Source of the DNA: Isochrysis galbana
Lineage: Eukaryota; Haptophyta; Isochrysidales; Isochrysidaceae
NCBI GenBank assembly: GCA_018136815.1
Contig: CM030942.1
Span: 3,589,648-3,653,647, forward strand
Direction of reading: 5' to 3'
DNA length: 64,000 bases
A program made the position numbers and the translations under genes. Shown here piece by piece: positions 45,758-55,130 of this stretch (position 1 is its first letter; each line of letters begins with the position of its first letter). The notes below the pieces were generated by a model that was not told the origin of the DNA, did no database searches, and saw only the letters and a program-made list of their open reading frames with translations.

Positions 45758-46199
45758 GGTTAGGGTTAGGGTTAGGGTTAGGGTTAGGGTTAGGTTCTAG
45801 GGTTAGGGTTAGGTTCTAGGGTTAGGGTTAGGGTTAGGGTTAGGGTTAGGGTTAGGGTTAGGGTTAGGGTTAGGGTTAGGGTTAGGGTTAGGGTTAGGGT
45901 TAGGGTTAGGGTTAGGGTTAGGGTTAGGGTTAGGGTTAGGGTTAGGGTTAGGGTTAGGGTTAGGGTTAGGGTTAGGGTTAGGGTTAGGGTTAGGGTTAGG
46001 GTTAGGGTTAGGGTTAGGGTTAGGGTTAGGGTTAGGGTTAGGGTTAGGGTTAGGGTTAGGGTTAGGGTTAGGGTTAGGGTTAGGGTTAGGGTTAGGGTTA
46101 GGGTTAGGGTTAGGGTTAGGGTTAGGGTTAGGGTTAGGGTTAGGGTTAGGGTTAGGGTTAGGGTTAGGGTTAGGGTTAGGGTTAGGGTTAGGGTTAGGG

Positions 46200-46240
<41 letters not shown>

Positions 46241-46688
46241 GGTTAGGGTTAGGGTTAGGGTTAGGGTTAGGGTTAGGGTTAGGGTTAGGGTTAGGGTTAG
46301 GGTTAGGGTTAGGGTTAGGGTTAGGGTTAGGGTTAGGGTTAGGGTTAGGGTTAGGGTTAGGGTTAGGGTTAGGGTTAGGGTTAGGGTTAGGGTTAGGGTT
46401 AGGGTTAGGGTTAGGGTTAGGGTTAGGGTTAGGGTTAGGGTTAGGGTTAGGGTTAGGGTTAGGGTTAGGGTTAGGGTTAGGGTTAGGGTTAGGGTTAGGG
46501 TTAGGGTTAGGGTTAGGGTTAGGGTTAGGGTTAGGGTTAGGGTTAGGGTTAGGGTTAGGGTTAGGGTTAGGGTTAGGGTTAGGGTTAGGGTTAGGGTTAG
46601 GGTTAGGGTTAGGGTTAGGGTTAGGGTTAGGGTTAGGGTTAGGGTTAGGGTTAGGGTTAGGGTTAGGGTTAGGGTTAGGTTAGGGTTA
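45758..46688 (+). repeat. Telomere array (TTAGGG)n
   Basis: About 930 bp of TTAGGG with rare variants (TTAGGTTCTAGGG near 45795 and 45815, one TTTAGGG near 46218). The G-rich strand runs 5' to 3' toward the right, so the chromosome end lies to the right of 46688, where the assembly gap begins. Confidence 0.97.
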
Positions 46689-46788
46689 NNNNNNNNNNNN
46701 NNNNNNNNNNNNNNNNNNNNNNNNNNNNNNNNNNNNNNNNNNNNNNNNNNNNNNNNNNNNNNNNNNNNNNNNNNNNNNNNNNNNNNNN
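46689..46788. other. Assembly gap, exactly 100 N
   Basis: One hundred N bases, the conventional placeholder for a gap of unknown size. It separates the telomere end from the middle of a coding exon. Confidence 1.
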
Positions 46789-47986
46789 CCCTTGAACGAG
46801 CGCTCCTTGTATGTGCCGCGGCATGTGGTCGAAGAGCGAAAGACCACTGACTCTGTCAGTTACTACGAGTCGCGGCGCAAGCTTGCCCACGCGCGCTCGC
46901 AGCTGAAGTTCCTCCGATCGATCGCCGATGGGTCTGGTGCCGCGGAGCCCCACTGTCCAGTTTGTTTTAGTGCATGGGCGGACGAGAGGATGATTGCAAC
47001 ATGTGGACACTCCATTTGCTTCAAGTGCTCAGAGAAGATGATGGCTGTACGAAACGGCGTTTATGTCTGTCCAATCTGTACACGCCGAGGCACTCTCGCC
47101 CTGGCGACTGAGATGCAGGTTGATGACGGTTCGGCAGCGGGTACCAAAGTTCACGGGTCTTGGGGCACGAAGGTGACAGCAATCGTGGAGCAGGTGCTAG
47201 CTTTGCCCGACGACGACAAGTGCTTGATCTTCAGCCAATGGGAGAACATGCTCGACATCATCATGGCGGCGTTCAACATGAATGAGATACCGGCGGTGCG
47301 CCTTGGGCCTCAAGGCAAGCTCGATGCCGCGCTCGACCTCTTCAAACGCGACAAGCAGGTCCGGGTGCTGTTGATGCCGTTGGCACGAGGAGCAAACGGC
47401 ATTAATCTCACGGCTGCGCAGGTACGTGTCTCGTCATCGAAGCACCATCCCCCATCCCCTCGCGCATCATCCTGGCATTGTTTTGCATTCGCCAGCACGC
47501 ATTAGGCGCGTTCCTAGTGGCGCCTAGGCCGGGTGCCTCACATAGCCGTGAGGCTTCCGGCATACTTCCTTGATTGTCATGTCGGTTCCATTGCTCACCA
47601 CTGTCTTCCACATGTAATTCTGCATGCAGCATGTCATGTTTGTGGAACCTCTCCTGAACCCAGCCGTAGAAGCTCAAGCGATTGGCCGCGTGCATCGCAT
47701 TTCGCAAACAAAACCAACCACTATCCACCGCTTCGCTGTGGCGGACTCGATCGAAGTTGCTTTGCTTGCGCTTAGACACCGTGGTGCGAGTGCCCGTACC
47801 ACCGAGGCCGCCGATGACGCTTCGCTTAGTGCTAGTCCGCGCAAAGCGGGCGCTGCGACAATGGCGGAGGAGTCACATACGCTCACGTGGGACGAGCTAG
47901 AGCACCTTTTCCCGCGCACTGACCCAATCGACGTTGTTGAAACGGTCGACGATGAACCCCGAGGCAATCTTGACGCCGCAGTTTAG
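46789..47986 (+). CDS. SHPRH/Rad5-type SNF2 helicase-RING E3 ligase, C-terminal part
   Basis: Exon 46789-47421 continues from the gap and joins in phase 0 to 47630-47986 (donor GTACGT, acceptor GCAG); TAG is at 47984-47986. The first part carries a C3HC4 RING finger (CPVCFSAWADERMIATCGHS, then CFKC and CPIC), about 46951-47085. It is followed by the helicase C-terminal domain (IFSQWENMLDI, ARGANGINLT). After the intron come VEPLLNPAVEAQAIGRVHRI and QTKPTTIHRF, closely matching the SHPRH/IRC20 branch of Rad5-like ligases, which ubiquitylate PCNA and remodel chromatin. The ATPase N-terminal lobe and everything upstream are missing because of the gap. The tail (last 60 residues) is acidic and Ser/Ala-rich. 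Confidence 0.88.
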
Positions 47987-48779
47987 CGGAACCCCACGGG
48001 CGGTCCTCTTCTTGGTCGCGCGCCTTTCGCATCCAATTCATGTTGCATCCCCCTTGCGCCCAGCATAGCACCTTGGACATTACCTCCCGGATTCGTGTAA
48101 CGAATTGGTTAGCGTACGTACCTCGGACCGCGTCCATGTGGACGATATATTATGGAGTTCCCGGTGCGACATGTTTAGACCGTAGGACGGCGTCGGAGAC
48201 AAGCGGCGTTGAGCATAGTTATGACTTTCTTCGACCATCTAAATGGTTGTGTAGTTGTGAGAATCGTTGGCCTTCAATTGCTACTCGTCTCAGAAGTAGG
48301 TGTGAGCCCGCTCTCTTTACTCCGGCCATTGTGTGCATGTCGCCGTTGGCTTGCGTGGTGAGTTCCATAGAACTTAAAGTGGGATGAGGAGAGGGTAGAG
48401 GCCCCCATGAGTCGTGCCATAATCTCTCCACTTCTCTCCTACACCTTCAAGAATATTCCCCCCCCCCCCCCCCCGTTTGTGTGAGTCTCCCACGCAATCC
48501 CCTCGTGTGTGGGTTTGATTTGCATGTGGTACAGTTAGTATGCCCTGTGTGGTCAAGGTCGCGTCCCGTCGAAAGAGGGCCATATAATTTTCTCTTTAGG
48601 AATTCAATCAATTAAATTATTAAATACGTTGCACAGTTAAAACTTAAACAAACTTTCAACAGCAGTGCACCGCTTCGTCGTCATCGTCATCCTTTTCCCT
48701 GCATCCTCGGCGATCGGCGACTGCCTCCGTGATGCGTGAGAAACGGAAGACGGCCTCCTTGTCCTAAATCCAGGAGCTG
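47987..48779. other. 3' flank of the SHPRH-like gene
   Basis: No gene seen. A C-run lies at 48459-48474. The motif GTCGCGTCCCGTCGAAAGAG at 48558-48577 recurs at 49804 and 62896 and is followed here by AT-rich DNA. Confidence 0.45.
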
Positions 48780-48960
48780 CGCAATGGCAATGGTGGCGGA
48801 AGAGAGGGCGGAGGCGGGAAGGGCGGAGGTGGAGAGGGCGATGGAGGAGATGACGGTGGTGGGGAGGCTGGAGGTGGAGAGGGCGATGTGGGAGATGACG
48901 GCGGTGGAGAAGGCGGAGGTGGAGAGGGCGATGGAGGAGATGACGGTAGTGGGAGTAGTG
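48780..48960. repeat. 45-bp minisatellite, about 3.5 copies
   Basis: GAGGTGGAGAGGGCGATG starts at 48826, 48871 and 48916 (period 45), with partial copies on both sides. Open frames through it on both strands are repeat artefacts. Confidence 0.75.
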
Positions 48961-48999
48961 GTACTTAGGCTCAGTTGTTGCTTATTTTTCTCGTCTATC

Positions 49000-49930
49000 T
49001 CTTCCACAAAGATGGGCGCCGATTGCACCTCTTCGGGCTGGCGGCGGCGGCGGGGGCCTCCTCGGTCGGACGACGGGCTTTTGGCGCCGAAGGCAGCTTG
49101 CCTTCATTTGGTCTCCTTTCCCTCCGGTTTCTTCCCCTCCCGCGGGGAGTCTCACCCTACCCTGAGCCCCCGCGAGCACCTTGCCTTCATTTGGTCGCGT
49201 CCTTCAGCTCTGTCCCGCGAGACTCGAGGCAGGGCTCGCGAGGGCACTGGATTTTACTCCGTAGTCCGAGCCGGAGTCCGAATTGTGTTTTGACCCTCGA
49301 GCCCTCGTTCCCTCTTTCTTCCTCTCTCTCTCCTCTTTTTCTGGTGGGCACTCCTGGTGCTGCTCATCAGAGGGGGTCCGTTTAACGTATGTTTCTGGCC
49401 TGTTACTACTGTTTATTTATGTTTGAGTGCAGAGTGTTGATTTGTGTGTCTTACTTAGACCGTGGGATCGCCTGTTGGTGACCTGCAGCCCCCTGAGTAA
49501 CCACAAGCCCCGAGTCTTCCGAGTCATCCTTAGTCTACGAGTCCCTACGAGTCCCAAATAAGCGGTATCTGCTCGCCGCGCCCTTCCTTACCCTCTCCGT
49601 CCCTCCGATTCCGATTCGCGTTTCGTGCCTCTTTTCCCGTTCATTTCAAATGCATTTCAAATGCCCGTCATTGGCCTTGCCCGTTCTCCCGATGAGCCCG
49701 TTCCGGGCTCCCCGGATGAACCGTGCGCCGCGCTAGTCGCCGGTGCGCCTTCGCGACTCGTTTCCAAAGAGGAAACGAGCTTCGCTCCGACAGGGGGGCG
49801 GAAGTCGCGTTCCGTCAAAAGAGGGCCAGGTTATTGTTTTTTTCACCCAGATGTGCATGTTTTCTTTTTCAACCAGTCTCAAATAACGCTATTTAAGGAA
49901 GCTAACCCAAAACACACAGCAACCCCAGAG
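49000..49930. repeat. Repeat field: dispersed 66-bp repeat and CGAGTC/MPV leader copy 2
   Basis: 49096-49161 (TTGCCTTCATTTGGTCTCCT through AGTCTCACCCTACC) is the complement of 59401-59467. 49495-49565 is rich in CGAGTC words and leads to ATG 49662 (MPVIGLARSPDEPVPGSPDEP), a paralogue of the 35841 frame. 49804-49828 carries the GTCGCGTTCCGTC motif, about 100 bp downstream of the next gene's 3' end. Confidence 0.5.
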
Positions 49931-51112
49931 CTACTGAGTTTTCATCCTTTTCGTCTTTTTCTCGCACACCTCCTCGTCGATATTCTCGATGTCGTTCTTC
50001 TGGCAGGCGACGATGTCGCTCGGCTGATCTTGGGTGGCGAGATCCATGATGCGTGCGAGGACGGCCTCCTTGTTCTGCATGAAGAGTTTGCCAGCTGCTC
50101 GGCGCACTTGCACCATGGGATCTGCTTCAGCGTACGCGACCGCCGTGATGTATTCCATGCAGAGATACGCGACGGCGGCTTGCTCTCCAATGTATCTGGT
50201 CTTTGGGATTGGGATCTTGTCGTACTCGTCAGAGTAGTCGCCGACGAGCATGAGGGTTGCCTTGCACCAACGGCCCATGTATGGCTTGATCAGTGCCCAC
50301 ATCGACGGGTAGCGTTCCTTGGCCAGGTCCACGCGGAAGTCTCCACACCCACGGCCCATGCCAGAGGCTGTGACGAGCAGCATCGCCAGGATGGCGCCGC
50401 TCATGCCCTCCTCCATGTGTTCGCAGAACTTGAAGGCTGGGGCGCGGATCTCCTCGTAGGTGCGGTGACCGAGTCGCTTGGCGATGAAGACAAAGTACTG
50501 GCCCATGTCGAAGGAGCGAGGCTTGTGGAGGGCCTCGGCGGTCTCGGCCTCCTCCTTCTTCTCCTCCTCGAGCTGCGTGGCCTCTTCCAGCTGCGTGGCC
50601 TCCTCGAACCGAGTGAAGAAGACTTCTCCGACTGGTGCGTCGGACGCAGCCGTCTTCGCCTTCTCCGCCTTCTCCGTCTCCTCGTCGTCCTCCTCGGCTT
50701 CCTTGTCCTCGGTGAGAGCGAGCGCGTGGGCGGGCACGACCTCCTCCATCGACTCCGCTGGCTCCTCGACCTCCGCAGCCGGCGCGATGGGAAGAAGAAG
50801 GCCTGGAGCGTCCGACGCACTGTTCTCGTTCTTCTCTTCTCCTCCCACAGGCCCGGGGTCCTCGTCGGTGGTGGTGATGGTGGCCTCCTCGGTCGGGGAA
50901 AGGGCCTCCTCCTCGGCATCAGGAACGCGAACAGGCTCCGCCTCCTCCGCCGCGCCATTGGAGCAGGAGGAGGAACGAGTCGTGCGAGCAGCGCTTGCGC
51001 TTGGCGTCCAGTCGACAGGTGGCCGTGTCGAGCGAGTCGAACGAAACCAGCGAGCAGGAGCACGAGACGAGAGGACGGAGGACCGTACCGATGCGCGCCG
51101 AGTCGCCACCAT
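49931..51112 (-). CDS. Acidic-linker protein with conserved-looking C-terminal domain, unknown
   Basis: A single exon of 393 residues on the minus strand starts at ATG 51112 (MVATRRASVRSSV) and ends at 49931. The first 60 residues are basic and Ser/Arg-rich. Residues about 60-205 are strongly acidic and low complexity, with a duplicated FEEATQLEEATQLEEE stretch. Residues about 215-375 look globular and helical with several Cys (FKFCEHMEEGMSGAILAMLL, GCGDFRVDLA, MGRWCKATLMLVGDY, AYLCMEYITAVAYAEADP). The tail is basic (KKTKRMKTQ) and may act as a nuclear signal. I do not recognise the family. The start is chosen because upstream DNA is a promoter-like G/C-run region. The plus-strand frame across the same DNA is a shadow. 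Confidence 0.6.
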   Translation of the reverse strand: MVATRRASVRSSVLSSRAPARWFRSTRSTRPPVDWTPSASAARTTRSSSCSNGAAEEAEPVRVPDAEEEALSPTEEATITTTDEDPGPVGGEEKNENSASDAPGLLLPIAPAAEVEEPAESMEEVVPAHALALTEDKEAEEDDEETEKAEKAKTAASDAPVGEVFFTRFEEATQLEEATQLEEEKKEEAETAEALHKPRSFDMGQYFVFIAKRLGHRTYEEIRAPAFKFCEHMEEGMSGAILAMLLVTASGMGRGCGDFRVDLAKERYPSMWALIKPYMGRWCKATLMLVGDYSDEYDKIPIPKTRYIGEQAAVAYLCMEYITAVAYAEADPMVQVRRAAGKLFMQNKEAVLARIMDLATQDQPSDIVACQKNDIENIDEEVCEKKTKRMKTQ

Positions 51113-51424
51113 CGTGAGCGAGGAGAGAGCTGGAGGGTGAGCGAGGAGGGAGGAGGGAGGCAGGCAGTAGGAGCCTTCTCTCTCTGGCTCTGGTAGGTCG
51201 GTGAGAGGCGAAGGGAGGGGGGGGCGGGGGGGGGGGGGGCGGGGGGGGGGGGCGGGAGGGGGAGAGACGGGCGAGACGGCCCAGCTGTTTACGTTAGTGT
51301 TATCGCCATATACTGTAATAATCCCCCGGTCCCAGGGGGTGCCCCCAGGGTTCCCGCCCACCCTCCGCGCCCAGAGTTCCCCCGCGGAAAGAGTGAACGC
51401 ACGGCGTGCACCTTCCTGGAAGTT
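51113..51424. promoter_or_regulatory. Promoter-like G-run region upstream of the acidic gene
   Basis: 51215-51262 is nearly all G on the plus strand (pyrimidine tract on the gene's strand), with purine-rich flanks. The position and asymmetry match other gene starts. Confidence 0.4.
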
Positions 51425-51848
51425 GCTATGCGCACGCACGGCGCCCCCGCAGGGGGGGCCGATGCACATCGCGCCGTGCCCATGCACGGCGTGCACGTTG
51501 TGATTGCAAGTCATCACACGTGCTGCGTAACGAAACATCTCTTATATTGCACGTTTACGTAATTGTGCGCCTTAGGCGGCACGCAGGGAAAAAGTCGACA
51601 TGCGCACGCACGGCGTCACCGCGGGGGGGCCGATGCACATCGCGCCGTGCCCATGCGCGGCGTGCACATTGTGATTGCAAGCCATCACACGTGCTGCGCA
51701 ACGAAACATCTCTTATATTGCACATTTACGTAATTGTGCGCATTAGGCGGCACGCAGAGGGAAAAAATCGGGATGCGCACGCACGGCGTCTCCGCGGGGG
51801 GGGGGACACCGCGCCGTGCCCAATGCGCACGGCGTGCACAATGGTGCT
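51425..51848. repeat. 171-bp satellite, about 2.5 copies
   Basis: The block GTGCAC-(A/G)TTGTGATTGCAAG, ATCACACGTGCTGCG, ACATCTCTTATATTGCAC and TACGTAATTGTGCGC repeats at a period of 171 bp (anchors 51491 and 51662), with a third partial unit ending near 51845. GC-rich unit ends (ATGCGCACGCACGGCGT) match the GC-rich end of the dispersed repeat at 14262-14455. Confidence 0.8.
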
Positions 51849-51864
51849 CAGTTGATACTATTCA

Positions 51865-51980
51865 GTAAACTGCATGTAGTTGTTATCCCCACGCAGTGTT
51901 ATTTAATTTTAAATAACTGTGGACATTTGATCGCTCAATTCGACTGATGTCCCACAATTGACGGAACGACACCTGGCGGG
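51865..51980 (-). repeat. Dispersed repeat related to 14262-14455
   Basis: In reverse it reads AGGTGTCGTTCCGTCAAT, ATTGAGCGATCAAATGTCC, ACAGTTATTTAAAATTAAATA and GGGGATAACAAC, as at 14270-14395. It abuts the satellite, so satellite plus this segment is probably one element whose GC-rich end was tandemly amplified here. Confidence 0.7.
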
Positions 51981-53185
51981 GTACGCGGGGGGGGGGGGGA
52001 GAAAAAGAGTGCGTGGGGAGGGGGGAAGGGGGGGGGGGTGTATTGCCCTTAATTTTTATATCCATTTCATGGGGGCATTTGTCAAAAAAAAACCGAACCT
52101 GAGGTTGCAGCCTCTCACCCTCGCCTCTCGCTGCTCGCTCGATGTCGCTTTCGCCGCCGTCCTCGCCCTCGCCCAAGCCCGCCTTCCCGCCTTCCGCCTT
52201 CCTCTGCTGACGGGCTTCAGCGTACCCTAAGTCGTTCCGTCCGCCGCGCCTGCCGCCGGTACGGCTCCCTCCTCATTGCCCTCAGACCCAATGGGTCTGC
52301 CCAATCCGTCACAGATGAATGTCGGGCGCCCGAGCTAGCTTCGACGGATCTCGGGGGGGAATCGCGTGTCGCATGCTGAAACAACGGCCCCGAAATAACC
52401 AAATCGGCCCCGCGGCACGACCGCCAGTTCTTTATTGTTAGAGCCTCTATTAGAGCCCCAGCGCGTGTGCAGAGGGAGAGGGGGGGCGAGAGGGTAAAAC
52501 CCACAATTTTCCTAAGGAATTTTTCTTGGCTGCAGGTGAGCCCCCCCATGAGTTTTTTCTTGGGCTTTCGAGAACGGTCAAAAATGCAAGCCCCCCGCAT
52601 GTTAGTAGTTCTAAATCACTGTTTGACCGCCCTAACCTACGCGCTACTACAAGTTTTACAACCGCATGTGACAAGTGGGTCGCGTACGCGTCGTCCGCAT
52701 GCGTAAGGCACACTACTACTGGCTATTCTATTATCCTGGCTTGGTATTGGCACCAATAACAGGCAAGCCAATACTCAGCCGACGAACCGTCCAGGTTTGG
52801 CATTCAGAAAGAGAAGGCGCATTAGCAGGAGTGATGCGCTTCGTCAAGGCGCATGGGCGACATTACTTGCATTCCGTTCGCTCTCCAACCGCGGGCACCA
52901 CTCCGTGCGTTTGACAGCATAGAGAATGCAAGCTGAGAGAAGACTCTCATGTGCATGAAGTGCATCGAGGCCCGTAAAGTTGCCCCTTCAAAGGAAATGA
53001 GATGTGGCGAAGAAGAGCCTGATGAGTACCGCCGTTGCAAGATGGCACAAGCACTCAACAGCAACACCGCCTTGGCCGCCAAGACAATGCCGCTCCTCGA
53101 TGGAGAAGCCTGAGCGGATGATTCGTCGAGTATTCCTTGGTGAAATATGGTTGCAGACCCCTGGTTTGCCCGTATTTTGCCCTTG
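51981..53185. other. Intergenic DNA with a reverse copy of the CGGTCAAA family
   Basis: 52500-52633 in reverse resembles the start of the 28981 repeat (AGGGCGGTCAAACAG, a TTTTTGACCG arm, CCAAGAAAAA), but is diverged. Otherwise open frames lack motifs. 52640-53185 is the 3' flank of the next gene. Confidence 0.45.
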
Positions 53186-54494
53186 CTAGGGAAGAGCATT
53201 GCCTGATTGATCGCGCATGTTGGGCCCCGTACGCGTGTTCTTCGAAAAGTAATCGTCAAGATACTCACTGTCGTCGTCCAGATATCCCCACTGATCGTCA
53301 AACCATCGAGCCGGTCGCTTCTCACGAGGGAGCTCGCCGGTATTCTTCACCAACCTATCAATCAACAAGGGCCCCTGAACCCCACGCCGCTGTCGCCTCG
53401 CACGGGCACCGGCGGCCTTTCTGCCTCGATCAGTGATCGAATAGCGCACGCCGACGACAGTGAGTATCCAGGCCAGTGTTGCCGTCGGGATGAAGTCCGT
53501 GTACGGAAGGAGCTCTTCCCAAAATCCGAACAACGCCATGGCCGGCCTGCATGAGAGCAAGCAAAATGACACCGTGAGCCATTGGCGGAAACATTGTGTG
53601 CTGGCGGTGCGGCGAGGCGCGGGTTTTCCTGTCGCGCGCGCACGCCGACCGCGTCGTCTCGCACCAGTCAAAGAAGAGCTCAATCGAAAATGCATAGATG
53701 AATGCGAAGCCGCCATCAACAACCTCACCAAGCTGTGGGTAAAAGTAGGAAGCAGCCCCGAGCGCGTCTAGGATGACGCAACACACCAGCTCAATCCACA
53801 GGCCAACCGAGACAGGTACGTACGAATCGGGCCGCAAGTCCTCCACAAATTTTGTCCCATCGGGCGATTCTCTCTGCGTCTCGGCCGGCGCTTGCCTGGC
53901 AAGACCAACGCGCGTTGCATAGTCGAAGGACATGCCGCCTCGATCGTAAATTGCGGCCATACCGCGAGGCATGGTCCGATACAATCCATCATCCTCGTTC
54001 TGCATTGGCAGGTCTGGCCGAGATCGATCGCCTAATCCACATGGCGGAGAGAGCAGCCTTGTGAGAGATGTCCTGTGCCACATGCCCACACAATCATGCC
54101 CTCTTCCCTCCTCCCCAGTCCGGCGCTCACCGAGGACGATCCCGAGGATGAAGGCGCTGACAGTGGTAGCGAGCGTGAGGTAGAGTGCGATGAGCCGCAC
54201 CTCGAGAAGCGCTCCATTAAACGAGTCCCTCAGAGCGCGGAGCGGAGGTCCAAACACGGCCGAGCGCGCTGGCATCCCGTTCTCCGCAATTTCTTTGAGA
54301 TATTCGACAGCGGAGGTGAGCGGATTGTCTGCTCCAGCGGGAGTGAAGACAGTCGAGACGACGTCTGGCATGCTGTCGAGCACCGCCGCGCCCAGCACAG
54401 CTGAGGAAAGCTCAGGCACGCTGCCCATCACAGCGGCGCCCAGAAGAGTGGAGGGGCACACCAGGCCGAGTGGCAGCGGGGGGGGCACCACCAT
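53186..54494 (-). CDS. Conserved polytopic membrane protein with EELLPYTDFIPTA motif
   Basis: Three exons on the minus strand, 54494-54131, 54013-53665 and 53546-53186, join in phase to 357 residues. Introns are 117 and 118 nt with donors GTGAGC and GTGCGA. The ATG at 54494 (MVVPPPLPLGLVCPS) follows a GA-rich leader and a G-run at about 54643-54667. One hydrophobic segment lies near residues 95-120 (ALYLTLATTVSAFILGIVL). A later hydrophobic block (LWIELVCCVILDALGAASYF, GFAFIYAFSIELFFDW, LFGFWEELLPYTDFIPTATL) gives three or four more. The ILDALG/PQLGEVVD/EELLPYTDFIPTA arrangement resembles a conserved plant and algal membrane protein family whose name I cannot give with confidence. The C-terminus is charged and Asp-rich (DDQWGYLDDDSEYLDDYF). 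Confidence 0.65.
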
Positions 54495-55130
54495 TGCGGC
54501 ACACACACACACACGAACGCCGCTCGAGCGCGAGGGGGTACCGCTTTCGGCGAGAGAGTGAGCAAGAGAATGGAGAGGGGGGAGAGGGGCTCTGAGGCGA
54601 GAGAGAGAGAGAGGTACACGCGGGGAGAGAGGAGAGAAGGAGTGGGGGGGGGGGGGGGGGGGGGGGTTGAGCGAGGGAAGCGCGCGAGGGAAGCGCGCGA
54701 CGGTGTACAATACCGGGGGGGCAGACGGCCAAAAAGAAAATTCTGCAACTGGGAATATGGGCCCCTGCACTGAGCCGCTGGCCGATGCTGCACGCAGACA
54801 CGCAGACGCAGACGCAGACGCAGGTGAAGGCGCGGGCGAAGATGTCCCCGCGTCCCCGCAGGCCCTGGATTTTCTAGTTTCCAGGACGCGGTCCTAGTTT
54901 CTAGAACGGATTTTTTTGTCCGTTGAATGTTGAATGGGGCGGGTGGCGGGTGTCTGTGTTTGTGTATTTGTATTTGTATTTGTGTGCGAGCTCCGCAACT
55001 GAGCAACTGTATCTGTATGCGCATGCTCCTATCTCCTATGCCAATGCCACAGTTGACAGTTGACATGTTGCGGGTAGGGGGGGGTCGTTCATACCCCCAT
55101 GCATCTTTCCCGCCATTAGATCTCCTCGCG

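Noticed and set aside
45339-45800. Open frame encoding a long Val-rich repeat
   Set aside because: It is a translation of GTTGTG and TTAGGG telomere-type repeats.
46675-47010. Minus-strand frame running through the N gap
   Set aside because: It crosses unknown bases and lies opposite a well-supported RING/helicase exon.
49625-51196. 523-residue plus-strand frame
   Set aside because: It is antisense to the acidic gene. Only its first 45 codons (the MPV block) show similarity to another locus.
51425-51848. Possible CRISPR-like direct repeats
   Set aside because: Units are contiguous 171-bp satellite copies with no unique spacers, and the genome is eukaryotic.
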